Shown piece by piece: positions 21,672 to 33,684 of a stretch of DNA of 64,000 nt. Position 1 is the first letter of the stretch, and each line of letters begins with the position of its first letter. The DNA is taken from assembly GCA_020746835.1 (NCBI GenBank), contig JAGPNK010000002.1, forward strand, positions 1,426,001 to 1,490,000. The letters are read 5' to 3'. Under the pieces are notes generated by a model, which saw nothing but the letters and a program-made list of their open reading frames with translations, did not search any database and was not told the DNA's origin. The DNA is from Stachybotrys elegans. Taxonomy: Eukaryota > Ascomycota > Sordariomycetes > Hypocreales > Stachybotryaceae. The position numbers and the translations under genes are program-made.

Positions 21672-23028
21672 GGATGAGGCGAGATGAGATGAGATGAGAT
21701 TTGAATCACAACCAAGTATCCCTAGGGCTGCTCCGTGCTGCACCATTTGAATCATGGCGTGGAGCGGGTGGCACGACAAAGACATCACCGAGTTGCCAGG
21801 GCCTTGGGCCAGGCGTTCTAGTTTCTTGAGAGAAGGCTATTTCTGCAGGCATATCCATGGACAATCGTGAAAGAAAGCTGGCGTTGAGGCTACCATCGGA
21901 ACAGGTGGAGTAGGGCAGCCTGGCGCCAGCCTTGGCGCATCCCAGCCCTGCCAGTTGCCGTTGCAACTTGGAAGACAACCTACCTACTATTGCCTTGCAA
22001 GGGCCAGGAGGCGTGCTGGGACCTGTCTGAGGGAGTCCGAGATGGTTGCGATGGAGGTGGGTAATACCAGTGCACATCCCTATCCTACTATCTTAGTCTG
22101 CTCATTATGACGAGCCTGAGCCGAGCGTGGTGCGGTCTGCTTGGCGGTGATTCGTTTGCTGTGTGGCTGTGAGATCCTTCCCTTCCCAATTATGCGGTTG
22201 AAACGCGTCCTTCTCTTACGCAAGCCTGCGGGCTGCTGCTTGCTTCAGAGGATGGATGCTCGCGCCGTATTGGGCCAACCCGGTCAGCACGGGTAGGATG
22301 CAGAAACCAGGATGGAGGAAATTGGCCAGACACTGATTGGCATGTTGAAGTCGTTGGGCTTGCGTCCAATTGCGTTGTGAAAAGAGTTCCACCGTCCGTG
22401 TCTGGCCTTGCGTGAGGCGCCTGTATCTTTGCCCTAGGACGGGAAATTTGGAGAATTTGGTAGGGCCTGGGCACGATCTGCCAGGGGAGACCCCAGCAGA
22501 TCCAGGAGTCAAGTAGGTATCCGCCCCGCCAGCCGCCAGAGCCCCTGCAGCTGAGCCCCAGCCTCCCCGTTTCCAGCGCGGCTTGCCCAGCCACCGCGCT
22601 GTGATGTAGCTCCATTTTTCTTTGCACGTACATACGTTATGGCCTGCCATGGTCCAATCCAGCCTCCACTGAAAGCGTCGTGGGGGGGTTGAAGGCCGTC
22701 CTGATTTCACATACAACTCCCGCTCTGCAAGCTGCAATCCAACCTCTGCGTCCTCCCTCATGCAAGTCATTCCTTGGTAGGTCGAGTGCTCGGACTTGAG
22801 CATTTCTTGGATCGTATTTTCTTTTTCTACTTTCCTCACATTATTCTCTCTCTCTCCTTCTTTCCTCTTCGTCTTTTTGTCCTGTCGCTCTTTCCCACCC
22901 CCACCTCTACAGTCGATCGATGCGCCGAGCTCCCCGCTGCTATATGTAAATAAACAACAACAACAGCAGCGTCATCACCACCGCCGCCCGGAGCCAAACG
23001 CACGACTGCACGACTGCACGCACCAACC
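21672..23028. other. Intergenic, fRMsr 3' end to Inn1-type gene promoter
   Basis: About 1.36 kb without a supported gene. A (GATGA)-like short run lies at 21675-21700. The last 200 bp before 23029 are strongly pyrimidine-rich (22828-22915) and then (CAA/CAG)-rich, typical of a fungal core promoter and 5' UTR. Confidence 0.5.
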
Positions 23029-25983
23029 ATGGCTACCCGAAACAAATCGCATCCTCTCAACGTGCAGCATACTGCTGGTATCTTCGCCGACAGTGCCTTT
23101 GACGGCCCTGTCGTGGGTACTTTGGTTGCCATTGTCGATCGAGCCAAGAATCTTCCCAACAGAAAGACAATTGGCAAGCAGGACCCCTACTGCGCGGCGA
23201 GACTGGGCAAGGAGGCCAAGAAGACGACGACAGACATTCGAGGTGGCCAAACTCCGAAATGGTACGTTGCTGCAAGCTCTGCAACCTAATTCTGGCCCAT
23301 GGATGCTGACCACGCCTACAGGGACCAGGAGCTGCGATTTACCGTTCACGATTCGCCCGACTACTACCAGCTCAAGGTCTCGGTCTTTACCGACGACAAG
23401 AAGACTGATCTCATCGGCGAAGCATGGATTGACTTGAAAGACATCATTGTTGCGGGTGGTGGTCAGAGCGATGTGTGGCAGACGTTGACGTGCAAGGGCA
23501 AGTACGCCGGCGAAATCAGGCTCGAAATCACCTACTATGATATTCGAACCAAGCCTGAGAAGCCAGCCCCCAAGCCTAGACAGCCCACCACGGCGGACAC
23601 GGATAAGCAAAAGACACCCATCAAGAGGCGGCCTTTGCCCTCCGACCCAACCTCCATCGAACCCTCTCCTACCGCATCCCCGGCGGCCCCTCAAAGTCAC
23701 GACCAGTATCAGACCCCGCCACGAGCACGCGGCCGCCACACCTCTCACACGGCATTCATTTCAAACCAGTCCCCCCTTCAGTCGGTGGAGTATAGGAATG
23801 CTTCGTCTCCTGGCGGCCCTCGGCAGATGAGTGATTACCATGCGTCCTCCCCACAGCCTATTCCTGCACCCCAGGCTGCGACGCCGACTCGCGCGGACCC
23901 AGGCCATCACCAACACCGCTCGAGGGACCAGTATGAGACACCCCCACGCCACTATGACGAGAGAGACAGCAGCCCGAGGGCTCCGGTTCCCTTCCCGCCA
24001 TATGATCAGATGGATGCCCGAGGCTCCCGCTCATCCCTTCACGACCATTATGACTCCCCTAGGGAAGACATGAGACAATTGCCACCCATTGACGACGATC
24101 GCCCTCCACCACCACCAGTTCACCGGTCGAGGCACAACAGTGCGGGCCCAGAAGCTATTCACAGGAATAGCTATGATATATCTCCGCAGAAGCAAACCTC
24201 CCCAATGCCCATGAGGCACGATGTTCTCAAGCAGGAGGCTCATCGTTACTCTGCTGCTCCCTCTTATCCCGGCCGTCCAACTTTCCGCGGCTACGATTCC
24301 GCGCCAGCAGCGACGAACCCTGCTGATCATCACGCATTGACATACGAGCCAGCGAACCAAAGGCACCATTCCTATGACTCGACCTATGATACCCACCCCC
24401 GCTCTATGCAGCCGACTGTGGAAGACGTCCCTGAGTCTCCAACAGGACACCCCTCGTCCGTCATCCGCCATGGCGATGCTAGGACCTATCCGCATCAGAC
24501 GTACCAGCCTCCCATGGCGGAGTCCAGATACGATAGAGACCCCAGCCCTGCTCCACTGAACCTAAGCCGCTCTCCGGGAGCCGCTTCTTACCACAGGACG
24601 CCATCTCCCGCCCGCAGCCCGGTTGCCTACCAGGAACAGGATGTCTATACTGATGCGGTGGGTCCTCTCGTGCCCCGGGACTATGCTCCTACTGCCAGCC
24701 AGACGTCGTACCATTCGCATAGCAGCCAGAACCAGTACACACCACAGCGCCAGGAGCCCGACATGGACTATCGTCAGAGGTCTTCCAGCTATGGCATGCC
24801 GCAGATACCACTGTCTCTTGTTCCTGGGGTTGATCCTGCCATCTCACAAGAAATTTCGGAGCGTATCCACGAAGAGCGGCGACGCTCGGGCTATGGCCAT
24901 TCTCAGAGCATGTCACAGCAGAGCATGCCGCAGCAAATCATGCCGCAGCAGAGCATGTCTCATAGCGCGTCCCAGAGCATGTCCCAGAGCATGTCACAAA
25001 GCATGGTGCCTGTGACTCGTGGGCGACAGATGAGCGAGCCGCCACAGCATTACGTACCGGAGCATTACGCACCGGAGCATTACGCACCGGAGCCAGCTTA
25101 TGCCCCTCAAGAAATGGCTCTGCAGTCATACGACAGTCGTCGGGCGCCGAGCTATTCCAATGAGATTGTTCCTCTCAGGCCGCGCAATGTCTCTCCGAAT
25201 CCTTACCCCAGCCATCAGCGCAACGTCTCTCCCAACCCATACCCCAGCACCCAGCACACTATACGGAGAAAGTCTGTTAGTCCCATCCCACCCTCGCTTG
25301 AGGATAGGAGAAAGTCAGACGTGCCCTTTGGTCCCGATTCGTACGATTCTCTGAATCCGAGTCTTGTCTCGGCAGCTTCTCCGGACCCTGATGCCAAGAT
25401 CATCACATACGATGGGAGAGAAATCGACCCTTCTGACCACCTGCCAATGGAATCTTGGGCGCCGGAGCCGGAGCCAAAACAGAAGCAGCCGTCTCCCGAG
25501 CCGCATACCCGGAGATCGCCACAGCCTCTTCCTCCAAGTGGTAAACGCCAGCTCCGTGTGGCTGCTCGCCCACAGGCTTCGCCCTCGCAAGCATTGACGC
25601 ACCATTCATACTATGATTCGATGCAAGCACCCCAAACTCCTCCCTCAGCACAGAACACGGGGCGCAACAGACTACAGAAGAAGAACCGGGACCCTACCCA
25701 CACATCCCCGGCCGCTTCCAGCCCTCTTGCGCCAATCTCGCCAGGCAACTACCAGGACACGCAGAGTCCATACACACCCAGCAGACCGCAGCGCAGTCAC
25801 ACGTGGGATTACCCTAGCGAGAACAACTCACCACACTACGCTTCGGGACCACCTCTCCCTGCCAAGGTGCCGTTGCCAATAATGAGTGGTGCCAATGGAT
25901 CGGGCACAGAGCTGGCTCTGATGCAGGAAATGCAGCGAATTGATATCGGGTCGGGCAGGTCACGCCGGCGAGGGGGGTACTAA
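23029..25983 (+). CDS. INN1: Inn1/Fic1-type C2-domain cytokinesis protein
   Basis: Two exons: 23029-23261 and 23322-25983 (964 residues; 60-bp phase-2 intron splitting a conserved Trp codon). An N-terminal C2 domain (about 20-150) carries PVVGTLVAIVDRAKNLPNRK, KQDPYCAARLG, DQELRFTVHD and GEAWIDLKDI. The long remainder is disordered, rich in Pro, Ser, Tyr, Arg and Gln, with many PxxP motifs suited to SH3 partners. This is the layout of yeast Inn1 and fission-yeast Fic1, which couple actomyosin-ring contraction to membrane ingression and primary septum synthesis. Internal repeats are a Met/Ser/Gln repeat (24901-25008), a HYxPE pentapeptide repeat (25047-25092) and a doubled RNVSPNPYPS (25184-25248). 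The acidic Ca2+-binding loops look incomplete, as in other Inn1 C2 domains. Upstream ATGs are absent in frame. The family assignment is strong; orthology to Inn1 is inferred from layout. Confidence 0.82.
24901..25092 (+). repeat. In-frame short tandem repeats in the Inn1-type gene
   Basis: Two adjoining coding repeats. At 24901-25008 units of 12-15 bp encode variants of QSMS, QQSMP and SQSM. At 25047-25092 a 15-bp unit encoding HYxPE is repeated three times almost exactly (CATTACGYACCGGAG). Both keep frame and are candidates for length variation between strains. Confidence 0.8.
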
Positions 25984-26458
25984 GTAAGTACCAAGGTGAG
26001 GATTCTTTATGTATTATTCTTGAGATGTCATGTCTATATCTTAATGTATGTTGATTGGCGTTGGATTGTCTGGGTTGGATAGGGAAACGCGAGTACGCAG
26101 GAACATACGCAGGAACATGGAGGCAATAACATATTGCAGGAGCACTTAGATAGCCTGCATCTGCGCAAAATGAGTATGATAAAGGTTGAGGCTCTGACAT
26201 CTTTTGGAATCCGTATTTGAATATAGTTAGTGACTGAGTCTGAATGGCAAGAAGCAGATGGTTTGCGACTTCCTGTGGGTCTCAGAACAAGGTCCTTATG
26301 AAGGCCATGCCCCGCGTGGTGCAGCAAAATAATCCTTATCTTATCGCAGCCATTGGAAAATAGAAGCAAGAAAAAAATAATTCAACTACACCGTCCAGCA
26401 ACCACCAAAGTACACCGAATACCTCTCTATCCCACCACACACTGCAGCCTCAATCGCA
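25984..26458. other. Intergenic, Inn1-type gene 3' end to UTP15 promoter
   Basis: 475 bp. The left part is AT-rich and holds a direct repeat of CAGGAACATACGCAGGAACAT (two units of CAGGAACAT around 26099-26118). The right part is the UTP15 leader. No gene seen. Confidence 0.5.
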
Positions 26459-28042
26459 ATGGCTACCGCCGTGGTGCCGCTTCCTCTGATGCAGCTGGCC
26501 CCCGGGCCGAGCGCAGCGTCGCCGGAGCAGCGGTACTGGAAGAGCTTCAAGAACCAGCTGCTGATCCCGTCGCCAACCAACTACCCCGTGACGCACATCT
26601 CGGCCAACAGCGACTCCTTCGCCGTGACGACGGGCACCCGCGTCCAGATCTACTCAAACCGCACGCGCAAGCTGCTCAAGACGATTACGCGCTTCGGCGA
26701 CGTGGCGCGCAGCGGCGACATCCGCCGCGACGGCCGTGTGCTCGTCGCCGGAGACGACACGGGCAAGATGCAGGTCTTTGACATGGGCTCCCGCGCCATC
26801 CTCAAGACCTGGGACACGCACAAGCAGCCCGTCTGGACGACAAAGTTCTCCCCGACCGACCTGACTTCTCTGCTGAGCGCGAGCGACGACAAGACGGTCC
26901 GGCTGTGGGATCTACCGAGCGGCGAGCCCGTCACCACCTTTGTCGGCCACAACGATTACGTTCGCTGCGCCGACTTCCTCCCCGGCACCATGTCTAGCAT
27001 GCTTGTGTCCGGCAGCTACGACTCAACCGTCAAGCTCTGGGACCCCAGGACTGGAAGCTCCACGGCCGTCATGACCTTCAAGCATGCTGCCCCCGTGGAG
27101 GACGTCATCTCGCTACCGTCTGGCACCACTCTGCTCGCCGCCGCTGAGAACTCGGTCAGCGTGCTCGACCTCGTCGCCGCCCGCCCTCTACACATGATTA
27201 CCAACCACCAAAAGACGGTCACGTCGCTGAGCCTGGCGTCCAATGGCCGCCGCCTCGTCACGGGCGGCCTCGAGGGCCACGTCAAGGTTTTCGAGACGAC
27301 GGGCTGGAACGTCGTGTCCAGTCTCAAGTACCAGTCGCCCGTCCTCTCGCTCAAGGTGATCCCCAACAGCGACGCCTCCGACTCGGGCGACCGCCACCTG
27401 GCTGTGGGCATGCAGTCCGGCGTCCTCAGCGTCAGGACGCGCCTGTCGGGCCCGGACGCCGCCCGCGAGCGCGAGCGCGAGAAGGAGATGGCTGCGCTCG
27501 TGGCGGGCACCATCGACGCGCACGACGCACGCAAGAACAAGAAGAAGCGCCGAAACGACTCCATGAAGCGCCTCGACACCATGAGCAGCGTCGCCGACGT
27601 CGTCATCCCCAACGGCCGTGTGAAGAAGAAGAATGAGCGCTCGTGGCAAAAGTACTACCGCCAGGGCAAGTATGCAAAGGCGCTGGACCAGGTGCTCGAC
27701 AAGAACAACCCGGACCACTCACCGCTGACCATCCTGACACTGCTGCACGCCATCCGGCACGCCGGCGGCATCCGCCAGGCACTGGAGAACCGCGACGAGG
27801 ACGAGGTGCAGCCTATTCTGCACTGGGTCAGCTCGCACCTCTGCGACCCGCGCTACGCCGGCGTCTGCGTCGACGTGGGCCTGAACCTGGTCGACCTGTA
27901 CTCGGAGTACACGGGCGCGTCGACGGAGCTGCGCGACGCCTTCCGCACGCTGCACCGGCGCGTGCGGCTCGAGGTGGAGAGGGCCCAAGTCGCCGAGCAG
28001 ACATGCGGGATGCTGGAGAGCCTGGTCATGGGAGCAGCATAG
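26459..28042 (+). CDS. UTP15: U3 snoRNP / t-UTP subunit Utp15 (WD40)
   Basis: Intronless, 527 residues. Utp15 belongs to the t-UTP (UtpA) subcomplex of the small-subunit processome, acting in the nucleolus in 18S rRNA maturation and, in yeast, in optimal Pol I transcription. The N-terminus has the family motif YWKSFKNQLLI. A WD40 propeller covers about 45-330; clear blades include SASDDKTVRLWDL, VSGSYDSTVKLWD and VTGGLEGHVKVFE. A basic linker (KNKKKRRNDSMKRL, about 358-371) leads to the helical UTP15 C-terminal domain (about 390-520: YYRQGKYAKALDQVL, TILTLLHAIRHAGG, RVRLEVERAQVAEQ). The start is the first ATG in frame and gives the normal N-terminus. An RRN10-like Pol I factor lies 16 kb away; no direct link is implied. 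Confidence 0.95.
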   Translation: MATAVVPLPLMQLAPGPSAASPEQRYWKSFKNQLLIPSPTNYPVTHISANSDSFAVTTGTRVQIYSNRTRKLLKTITRFGDVARSGDIRRDGRVLVAGDDTGKMQVFDMGSRAILKTWDTHKQPVWTTKFSPTDLTSLLSASDDKTVRLWDLPSGEPVTTFVGHNDYVRCADFLPGTMSSMLVSGSYDSTVKLWDPRTGSSTAVMTFKHAAPVEDVISLPSGTTLLAAAENSVSVLDLVAARPLHMITNHQKTVTSLSLASNGRRLVTGGLEGHVKVFETTGWNVVSSLKYQSPVLSLKVIPNSDASDSGDRHLAVGMQSGVLSVRTRLSGPDAAREREREKEMAALVAGTIDAHDARKNKKKRRNDSMKRLDTMSSVADVVIPNGRVKKKNERSWQKYYRQGKYAKALDQVLDKNNPDHSPLTILTLLHAIRHAGGIRQALENRDEDEVQPILHWVSSHLCDPRYAGVCVDVGLNLVDLYSEYTGASTELRDAFRTLHRRVRLEVERAQVAEQTCGMLESLVMGAA

Positions 28043-29237
28043 AAGGGGGATGATGAATATGCGTTTTTCTTCTCTTCTTCTTTCATTGTTTGATCGATTC
28101 CCGCCCTTCTTGGCTCTCTTGTCCCGCATTGCGATGGCGTTTGGCTCAACTTCTTTTATTCTCGGGGATTTCTTGTACATCATCATGGAACAGTGACTGG
28201 TGGGTGGACAGTGAGGGTTCGGAACGGTATATATGGTGTGTGTTTGCCGTAGGAGAGAGAGAGCGTACTAGGGCACATAAATACATGATCATGATCCATA
28301 AGCTGCAGCCATAAATTGAAGCCCGATTTCTTGTCATTGGACCATTGTGAATCATTATGTCCTCACTCACCACGGGAATCGGACGATTGAAGGCATAGCA
28401 TGCACCGGCCTTAAGCCTACGAACAACCTCGCTTCTCACTTCCAAGGCGGCGGGAATGGGACCAGCAAGTATGTTCACTGACAATAGCCAAGTCAGGGCC
28501 AAGCCTTAATTATGTTCTATCTCCATTATCCAAAGTGGTCTCTCCCAACATATTTGGGCCCAGAGGCCAAGGCTTACTTATTTCGACAATTCAAGCCCTT
28601 CGTGACGTAAACAAAAATGAATGCGAGCCTCCCCTCATCAGTCCCTCCCTTCCAACTGCCGGTGGCCCATGGACGGGCCTATGCAACGACCGCTTCAGTG
28701 GTATATCCCCTTCCCTTGGCGTGAAACAGGAGGCCAGCGATGTGAACAAAAGAACAGACAAAATAAAAGACATGTCCACATCGGCCAGACAAACGAGCAA
28801 ATCCACCGCCCCAGGTCGTCCAATCCACATGCCATGATGCTCCGAGAATATGCTCTCCAGAACGAATGAACCCTTAAACACAAAAACAACAGATACAAAC
28901 AAATCAAAAAACAAGCAAGCTGAGCGACTCAGCTTGGCCATATGTGGTGGCGGTAGCAAATATATCGCAGAACACAGAGGCGGTTGACGATCCAGCCGCC
29001 CCAAAAATAACGTACCAACTGCATCAATCCAGCCTGCAACATCGTATGCTTACATCCGATTATTGGGCCAGATTTGTAACGAGAATAAGATAAAGTCGCC
29101 ACGTATGGGGCTGTTAGGACAAATATCCTTTGAGTCCAGTTTGAGGCTGCATTAAATGACGCCGATATGAATCCCTATCACATGCTTTATTGTCGGTAAA
29201 TGGCGTAAGATCCTGCATCGGAATGCGCAAACGCACT
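28043..29237. other. Intergenic, convergent 3' ends of UTP15 and the Zn2Cys6 regulator
   Basis: About 1.2 kb with stop-rich frames on both strands and AT-rich patches (28880-28920 is A-rich). Probably both 3' UTRs plus spacer. No RNA gene or repeat recognised. Confidence 0.5.
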
Positions 29238-32200
29238 TCACTCTCTTGGTGAGCTGTGCATCATGTGATCTCTCGGTGAGTTCTGCATCATGGACGGATC
29301 TCTTAGAGAATTTTGCATCATGGGTGACTGCCTTGGCGAATTATGCATCATCGACGAGTCTCTTGGCGAATTGTGCATCATCATATGATCCCTCGGTGAG
29401 TTCTGCATCATCGTCGGATCTCTGGGCGAGTTGTGCATCATTGATGAGTCTCTGGGAGAGTTCTGCATAGTTGGTGTCGCTCGCGGTGAGTTTTGAATCA
29501 TGGTTCGGTCCCTCGGTGAGTGATGCATCAGTGCAGGGTCTCTAGGTGAGCCCTGCATCATTAGCTGCAGGCTCGAGTAGGTCGGAGATCCAATAGCGGG
29601 AGACTCACGTCCATCTGGATTTCGCCCGCCAAAAGGTCCATGGTGAGAACTAACGGCGCCAGTGACGGCCGCAAACCCGAGGCCAGTACCCGAATCAGGA
29701 CTGGAAACGGGTACGGAGATAGAACCCGAGCCTGGAGTCGAAGTAGAAGGAGGAGGAGGTGGTGGTGGCGGTGGAGGAGGGGCGGCGGTCGAGTTCATTG
29801 CAGTGTCTGTACTGGTGGAGCTGGTAGTCGAAGACGCAGCTGCTTGGCTGCCGATCAGCGCCGGAGGCATCGTAGGAGGCTTCAGCCCCCGCTCAAATAA
29901 ATCCTTCCTCAGACCTTCGAGGATACACTTGTCAATCCGAAGAGAGCTGGTAGCAGTAGCGGACTGGTGCAGAAAGCTAATCGTCTTGTCGAAGAGTGTC
30001 CTGAGAAGTGGCTCGTCTACATACTGATGCAGAATAGGATCGCGGAACGCCGCAGAAAGCACGAGCAAATTGCCCCATTGGCTGAAAGAGTAAGCTTAAC
30101 ATATTTCGTGGTCTGTCACAGGGGGTGTACTTACGCATGTGCCGTTCCAAACACGTTGGTGATGATTGGGCGGGTACAATCAAGCCCATGAAAGGCTCGC
30201 GTGCTCTCGACAAGTGCTTTGAGGCCCTTTTTCGCCAGCTCGACCACGCCGGGATCAATATCGCTCACAACCTTTGCGTTAGGATTGATGACTGGCGCAA
30301 TGATACCCTGCTTAAACTCTGACCTGCTGTGCAAGGTAGGGCTGCGAGGACTGTTCCGTATCTTATGAGAGAAGGCCAGGATCTGCCGAATAAACGGACG
30401 ATACGTGATAACCTGAGCACCCCAGTACTTGGCACGAAGTCGGGCTGCCAAAATGTCGGTTGCAGGAGGGTCGTCTTCCTTGAAGGCAAAGCTCAGGGCC
30501 ACCCACTGCATACCGGAGACAGCATCAGACACCAGGTCTACGTTCCTAAACTTGTCTAGACCAGTTAGGTCGGAAGCATCGTCAGGGGCGTAGAACATTC
30601 GATGTATGCTGTTCAGGTGTGTTCGGAGATACAGCTGGCCAGGGTAGCTGTCCAGGACGCTCTTACTAAAGCCCTTGAGCAGTGACATGTTGGGAGGCGG
30701 CATTCCGTCCTCGTATGAGAGGAGGCCGGAGGAAGGCAGATGGAGCTCTGCTATCAAGTCGCTTTCGAGCTGTAGGCAAGTCCAGAAAGACAGTGCAAGC
30801 TGGTTCTGCCTGTGCTCATAGATGAGCGAATGGTTCTCCTTGACCTTCATCATTTTATGGAGACTCGGTCTCAGGATGACCTCCAACTTGTGGCTCGCTC
30901 TGAAAATAAAGGCAAAACTCTCCATGGGACGGGCCAGCTGACCGTGATACAAGCTAGCAAGGATATTAGCCCACACGTCCTTGATGTGGTTGTATGAGCC
31001 GTGGTAGTTGCCGAGGATATCCGTCGCCATTGCGAAATATTCCAACCCAGGTATCACTTCATAGTTCTTCTTAAGACTATAGCCGGAGCGGAAGGAACCA
31101 CTGCCCTGAAGAGAAGACCGTCTGCTGTGGGCAGAGCGCTCCTGTTCTTGGGGAGATGATGACGGGGGCTGGTGCCCTGGAGGAGAACCCATGACAGGTG
31201 ATGGGGGGGCTCCGTTGCGAACCTGAGGGCTACCTTGGGGAGGAAGGTATTCGGAGGGGTGGACGACATCGGGGACGCATTCAGCGTGTAAGCAGATCCT
31301 TCCGAGCGCCAGTATCAGCAGCACCAAAGCACTATTGATGGACCGGTCTGGTTTGCCAGCTTTCAGAGGAGGCGGCAGAGGTTCTCCATCGCCGAAGGGC
31401 GAGCGCTTCCGCTTAAAGCCAGTCTGGTCGCTTGCTCCTTGCTGGTTGCCCGAGACAGCAAAGCCAGGAGCCGATGTCTGAGGCTTGTGAAATCGAGGCT
31501 GAATGACAGGAAGTCTGTCCAGGAACTGCTGTACCCAGCCATCTATCTCCCTGGGTTGGAAGATGGGGTGCATGTTCAACATGTTGTCCTTGAAGCTCTG
31601 CACGTAGGTCCACACCTTGGACTCGGTGAAGTCTGGGTTTCCATCGACACCGAGCACGCCACCCTTGTACTCCATCTGGTCGGATGGGCTGAGACCAATT
31701 TGGCCATAGTCAGGAGCAGGGGACGGCGATGCAGCATCCGACGAGTCATCAGCTATCTCCACAGAGCCATGGTCTGGAGCCGGTGCGAGCTGCCGTGCTG
31801 GGTAGCTATCCTCACCCCGGCCGTAGACAATGAGCAGGCCACGGCGCTGTTCCTGGCTGATGGGATATTCGCTGATGTACCGAACACCGGCTTGGTTCAG
31901 GTGGTGGATCGTCAACTCTTTGATCGCTGGCCACTCCAATAGCAGTCCAGCAGTGGTTGTGTGATGCGCGGGGATAGCGGGCTCTCCTGGAGGAACAAGC
32001 GGTCCAGGCGCGGGCTCTGTGTCATCGTCAAGCATGAGGCCGGGGCGATCCTCAGCTTGCTCTCTGTTGGTGTCCCCGGCATAGAGCGGCTTTCTGATGG
32101 GGTACGGCGGCCGTGGCCGCGGCGGCGGATAATAGTACTGTTGCTGTTGTTCCTGTAATAGCTCCTCCTGTAGCTGCTGCTCTTGAGCTTGCGCTTGCTG

Positions 32201-33684
32201 TAGCTGCTGATCGTGCTCGTGCGCTTGCTGCTGCTGTGGCGAGGGCAGCGGTTCCTCGGTGACTCCGTTCATAGGTTCCGATTCCGACTGCATATATTTG
32301 ACCTCGTCTTCCATTGCAGACTTGGGTGTTGGCCCAGCCACTGACTCGGGAACTGGCTTCGAAATCGATTCCCGCAGTGTTCCCGACTCTGAATCAGCCT
32401 CCGGCCCCAGATTCTGGTCCAACTCTGGCTCCGGCTTGAAGTTACCTGGCCGGGAAAAGGCCTCCATCTTCATCAGTCTCTGATCAAGATGGGCAATATG
32501 GCCCGTCAACGTCGCCATCGAAGTTTGAAGCGCCTGGATTCCTTCAAGGATATCCGTCTGGGCTTTGTCCTGGCTGTGGGGTATTTCTTAGCAGATAATC
32601 ACAACAACGGATGAGTGGACTTTTACATACGCTTTTGGTACCGGATCCCGATACTTGCAGTCGAGACCTTTGTCCCTGCATGTCTTGCACGGTTTTGTCT
32701 CATCGCATTTTGCCTTAAGCTGGCGGCACTGGTCACAGGCCTATATGACAGTTAGCCAAGGTTGGCGCAATGAGCCAAGGACGCAGCGCTTACCTGGGAT
32801 GCCCTAGTATTCTTCTTCTTTGTGCCGGTGGTGGATGCGTAGACGCTGTAGGTGTAGGTCTCCCCCATTTGAGGCGGCTGGTACGTGGGGTGCTGCTCAT
32901 ATTGCTGTGGCTGCTGATGCTGAGGAGGGGGAGGAAAACTGGGTGCGCGGTAGCCTCCCGGGGTTGGGGGCAGAGAGTGGCTGTTGTCGTAGCTCATCGA
33001 GGGACGATGCTGGTTGTCTGGGTATGGCGGTTGCACAGGCTGGTGGTGCATCTGGTGGCTTGGGAGAGCCGGGTGGGCTGAGTGAGGACCGGGCTGAGGC
33101 GGGAGCGAGGTATTTATAGGGTGAGGCTGCTGAGGTATCGTGGGCTCTGGAACATGGCCGGTCGAGCTGGGTCGTCGAAGGTCGTCGGGGGGTTCGCGCT
33201 TCACACCTGAGTCTCGGCGATACTGCGGGTAGTGAGGGTGAGGCTGCGAGGGTGAGTGCTGCTGTTGATGCTGATGATGAGGTGGTGGCGGCGGGGGCTG
33301 ATGTTGCTGTTGAGGCCGATAGGGATCTTGCATTGGGGCATAAGGCTCTTGCTCATGGTGCCGTCGATCGGCCTCAAGGTGCGGTTGCGACGGTGGCGGA
33401 GGGGGAACGACGTGAGAAGGAGCCGGCGGCGCTGGTATATGTTCGGGATGCCGGGCAGTGTGGTGAGGAGGAGGATACGCGTGAGGGTGAGGCGGTCCCG
33501 AGGGGTGCTGGAGCGTATGTGGCGGCAGGGCAGTCGAGAGCGGCGCTGGCGCAGCTGGGTGAGGAGGATGGTGAGAGAGTTGAGATGATGAGGAATGGGG
33601 ATGAGGCAGCGAGACGCCCTGCGTACTGGAGTTCGCCCACGGAGCCAGGCGCGGACGTTTGGAGTCTGGAAGTCCTGGGTCCAT
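29238..33684 (-). CDS. Large Zn2Cys6 transcription factor with C-terminal SPRD repeat
   Basis: Four exons on the minus strand: 32794-33684, 32631-32740, 30135-32573, 29238-30081 (1427 residues; introns of 53, 57 and 53 bp). The zinc cluster is internal: C299, C302, C309, C315, C318, C325, spaced C-x2-C-x6-C-x5-C-x2-C-x6-C, with a coiled-coil-like segment after it (about 337-370). The first 297 residues are disordered and rich in Pro, His, Gln and Ser. A fungal-specific TF homology region runs through the third exon (SYNHIKDVWANILASLYHGQ, YLRTHLNSIHRMFYAPDD, YRPFIRQILAFSHKIR) into the fourth (NLLVLSAAFRDPILHQYVDE). Then come a poly-Pro run (10 residues) and a tail of about ten SPRDxxMMxN decapeptides. 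The start chosen is ATG 33684 (MDPGLPDSKRPRL); a longer frame to 33819 lacks these features. The regulated pathway is unknown. A gene-free 10.8-kb interval lies upstream. Confidence 0.88.
29241..29549 (-). repeat. 30-bp coding minisatellite (SPRDxxMMxN decapeptide)
   Basis: On the minus strand, 103 codons hold nine ten-residue units, one nine-residue unit and a final SPRE. Units vary at positions 5-6 (PA, RT, TP, SS, PT, HM, SP, PS) and at H/Q in position 9. Ten of the eleven units keep Ser-Pro. The array ends at the stop codon. Confidence 0.9.
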
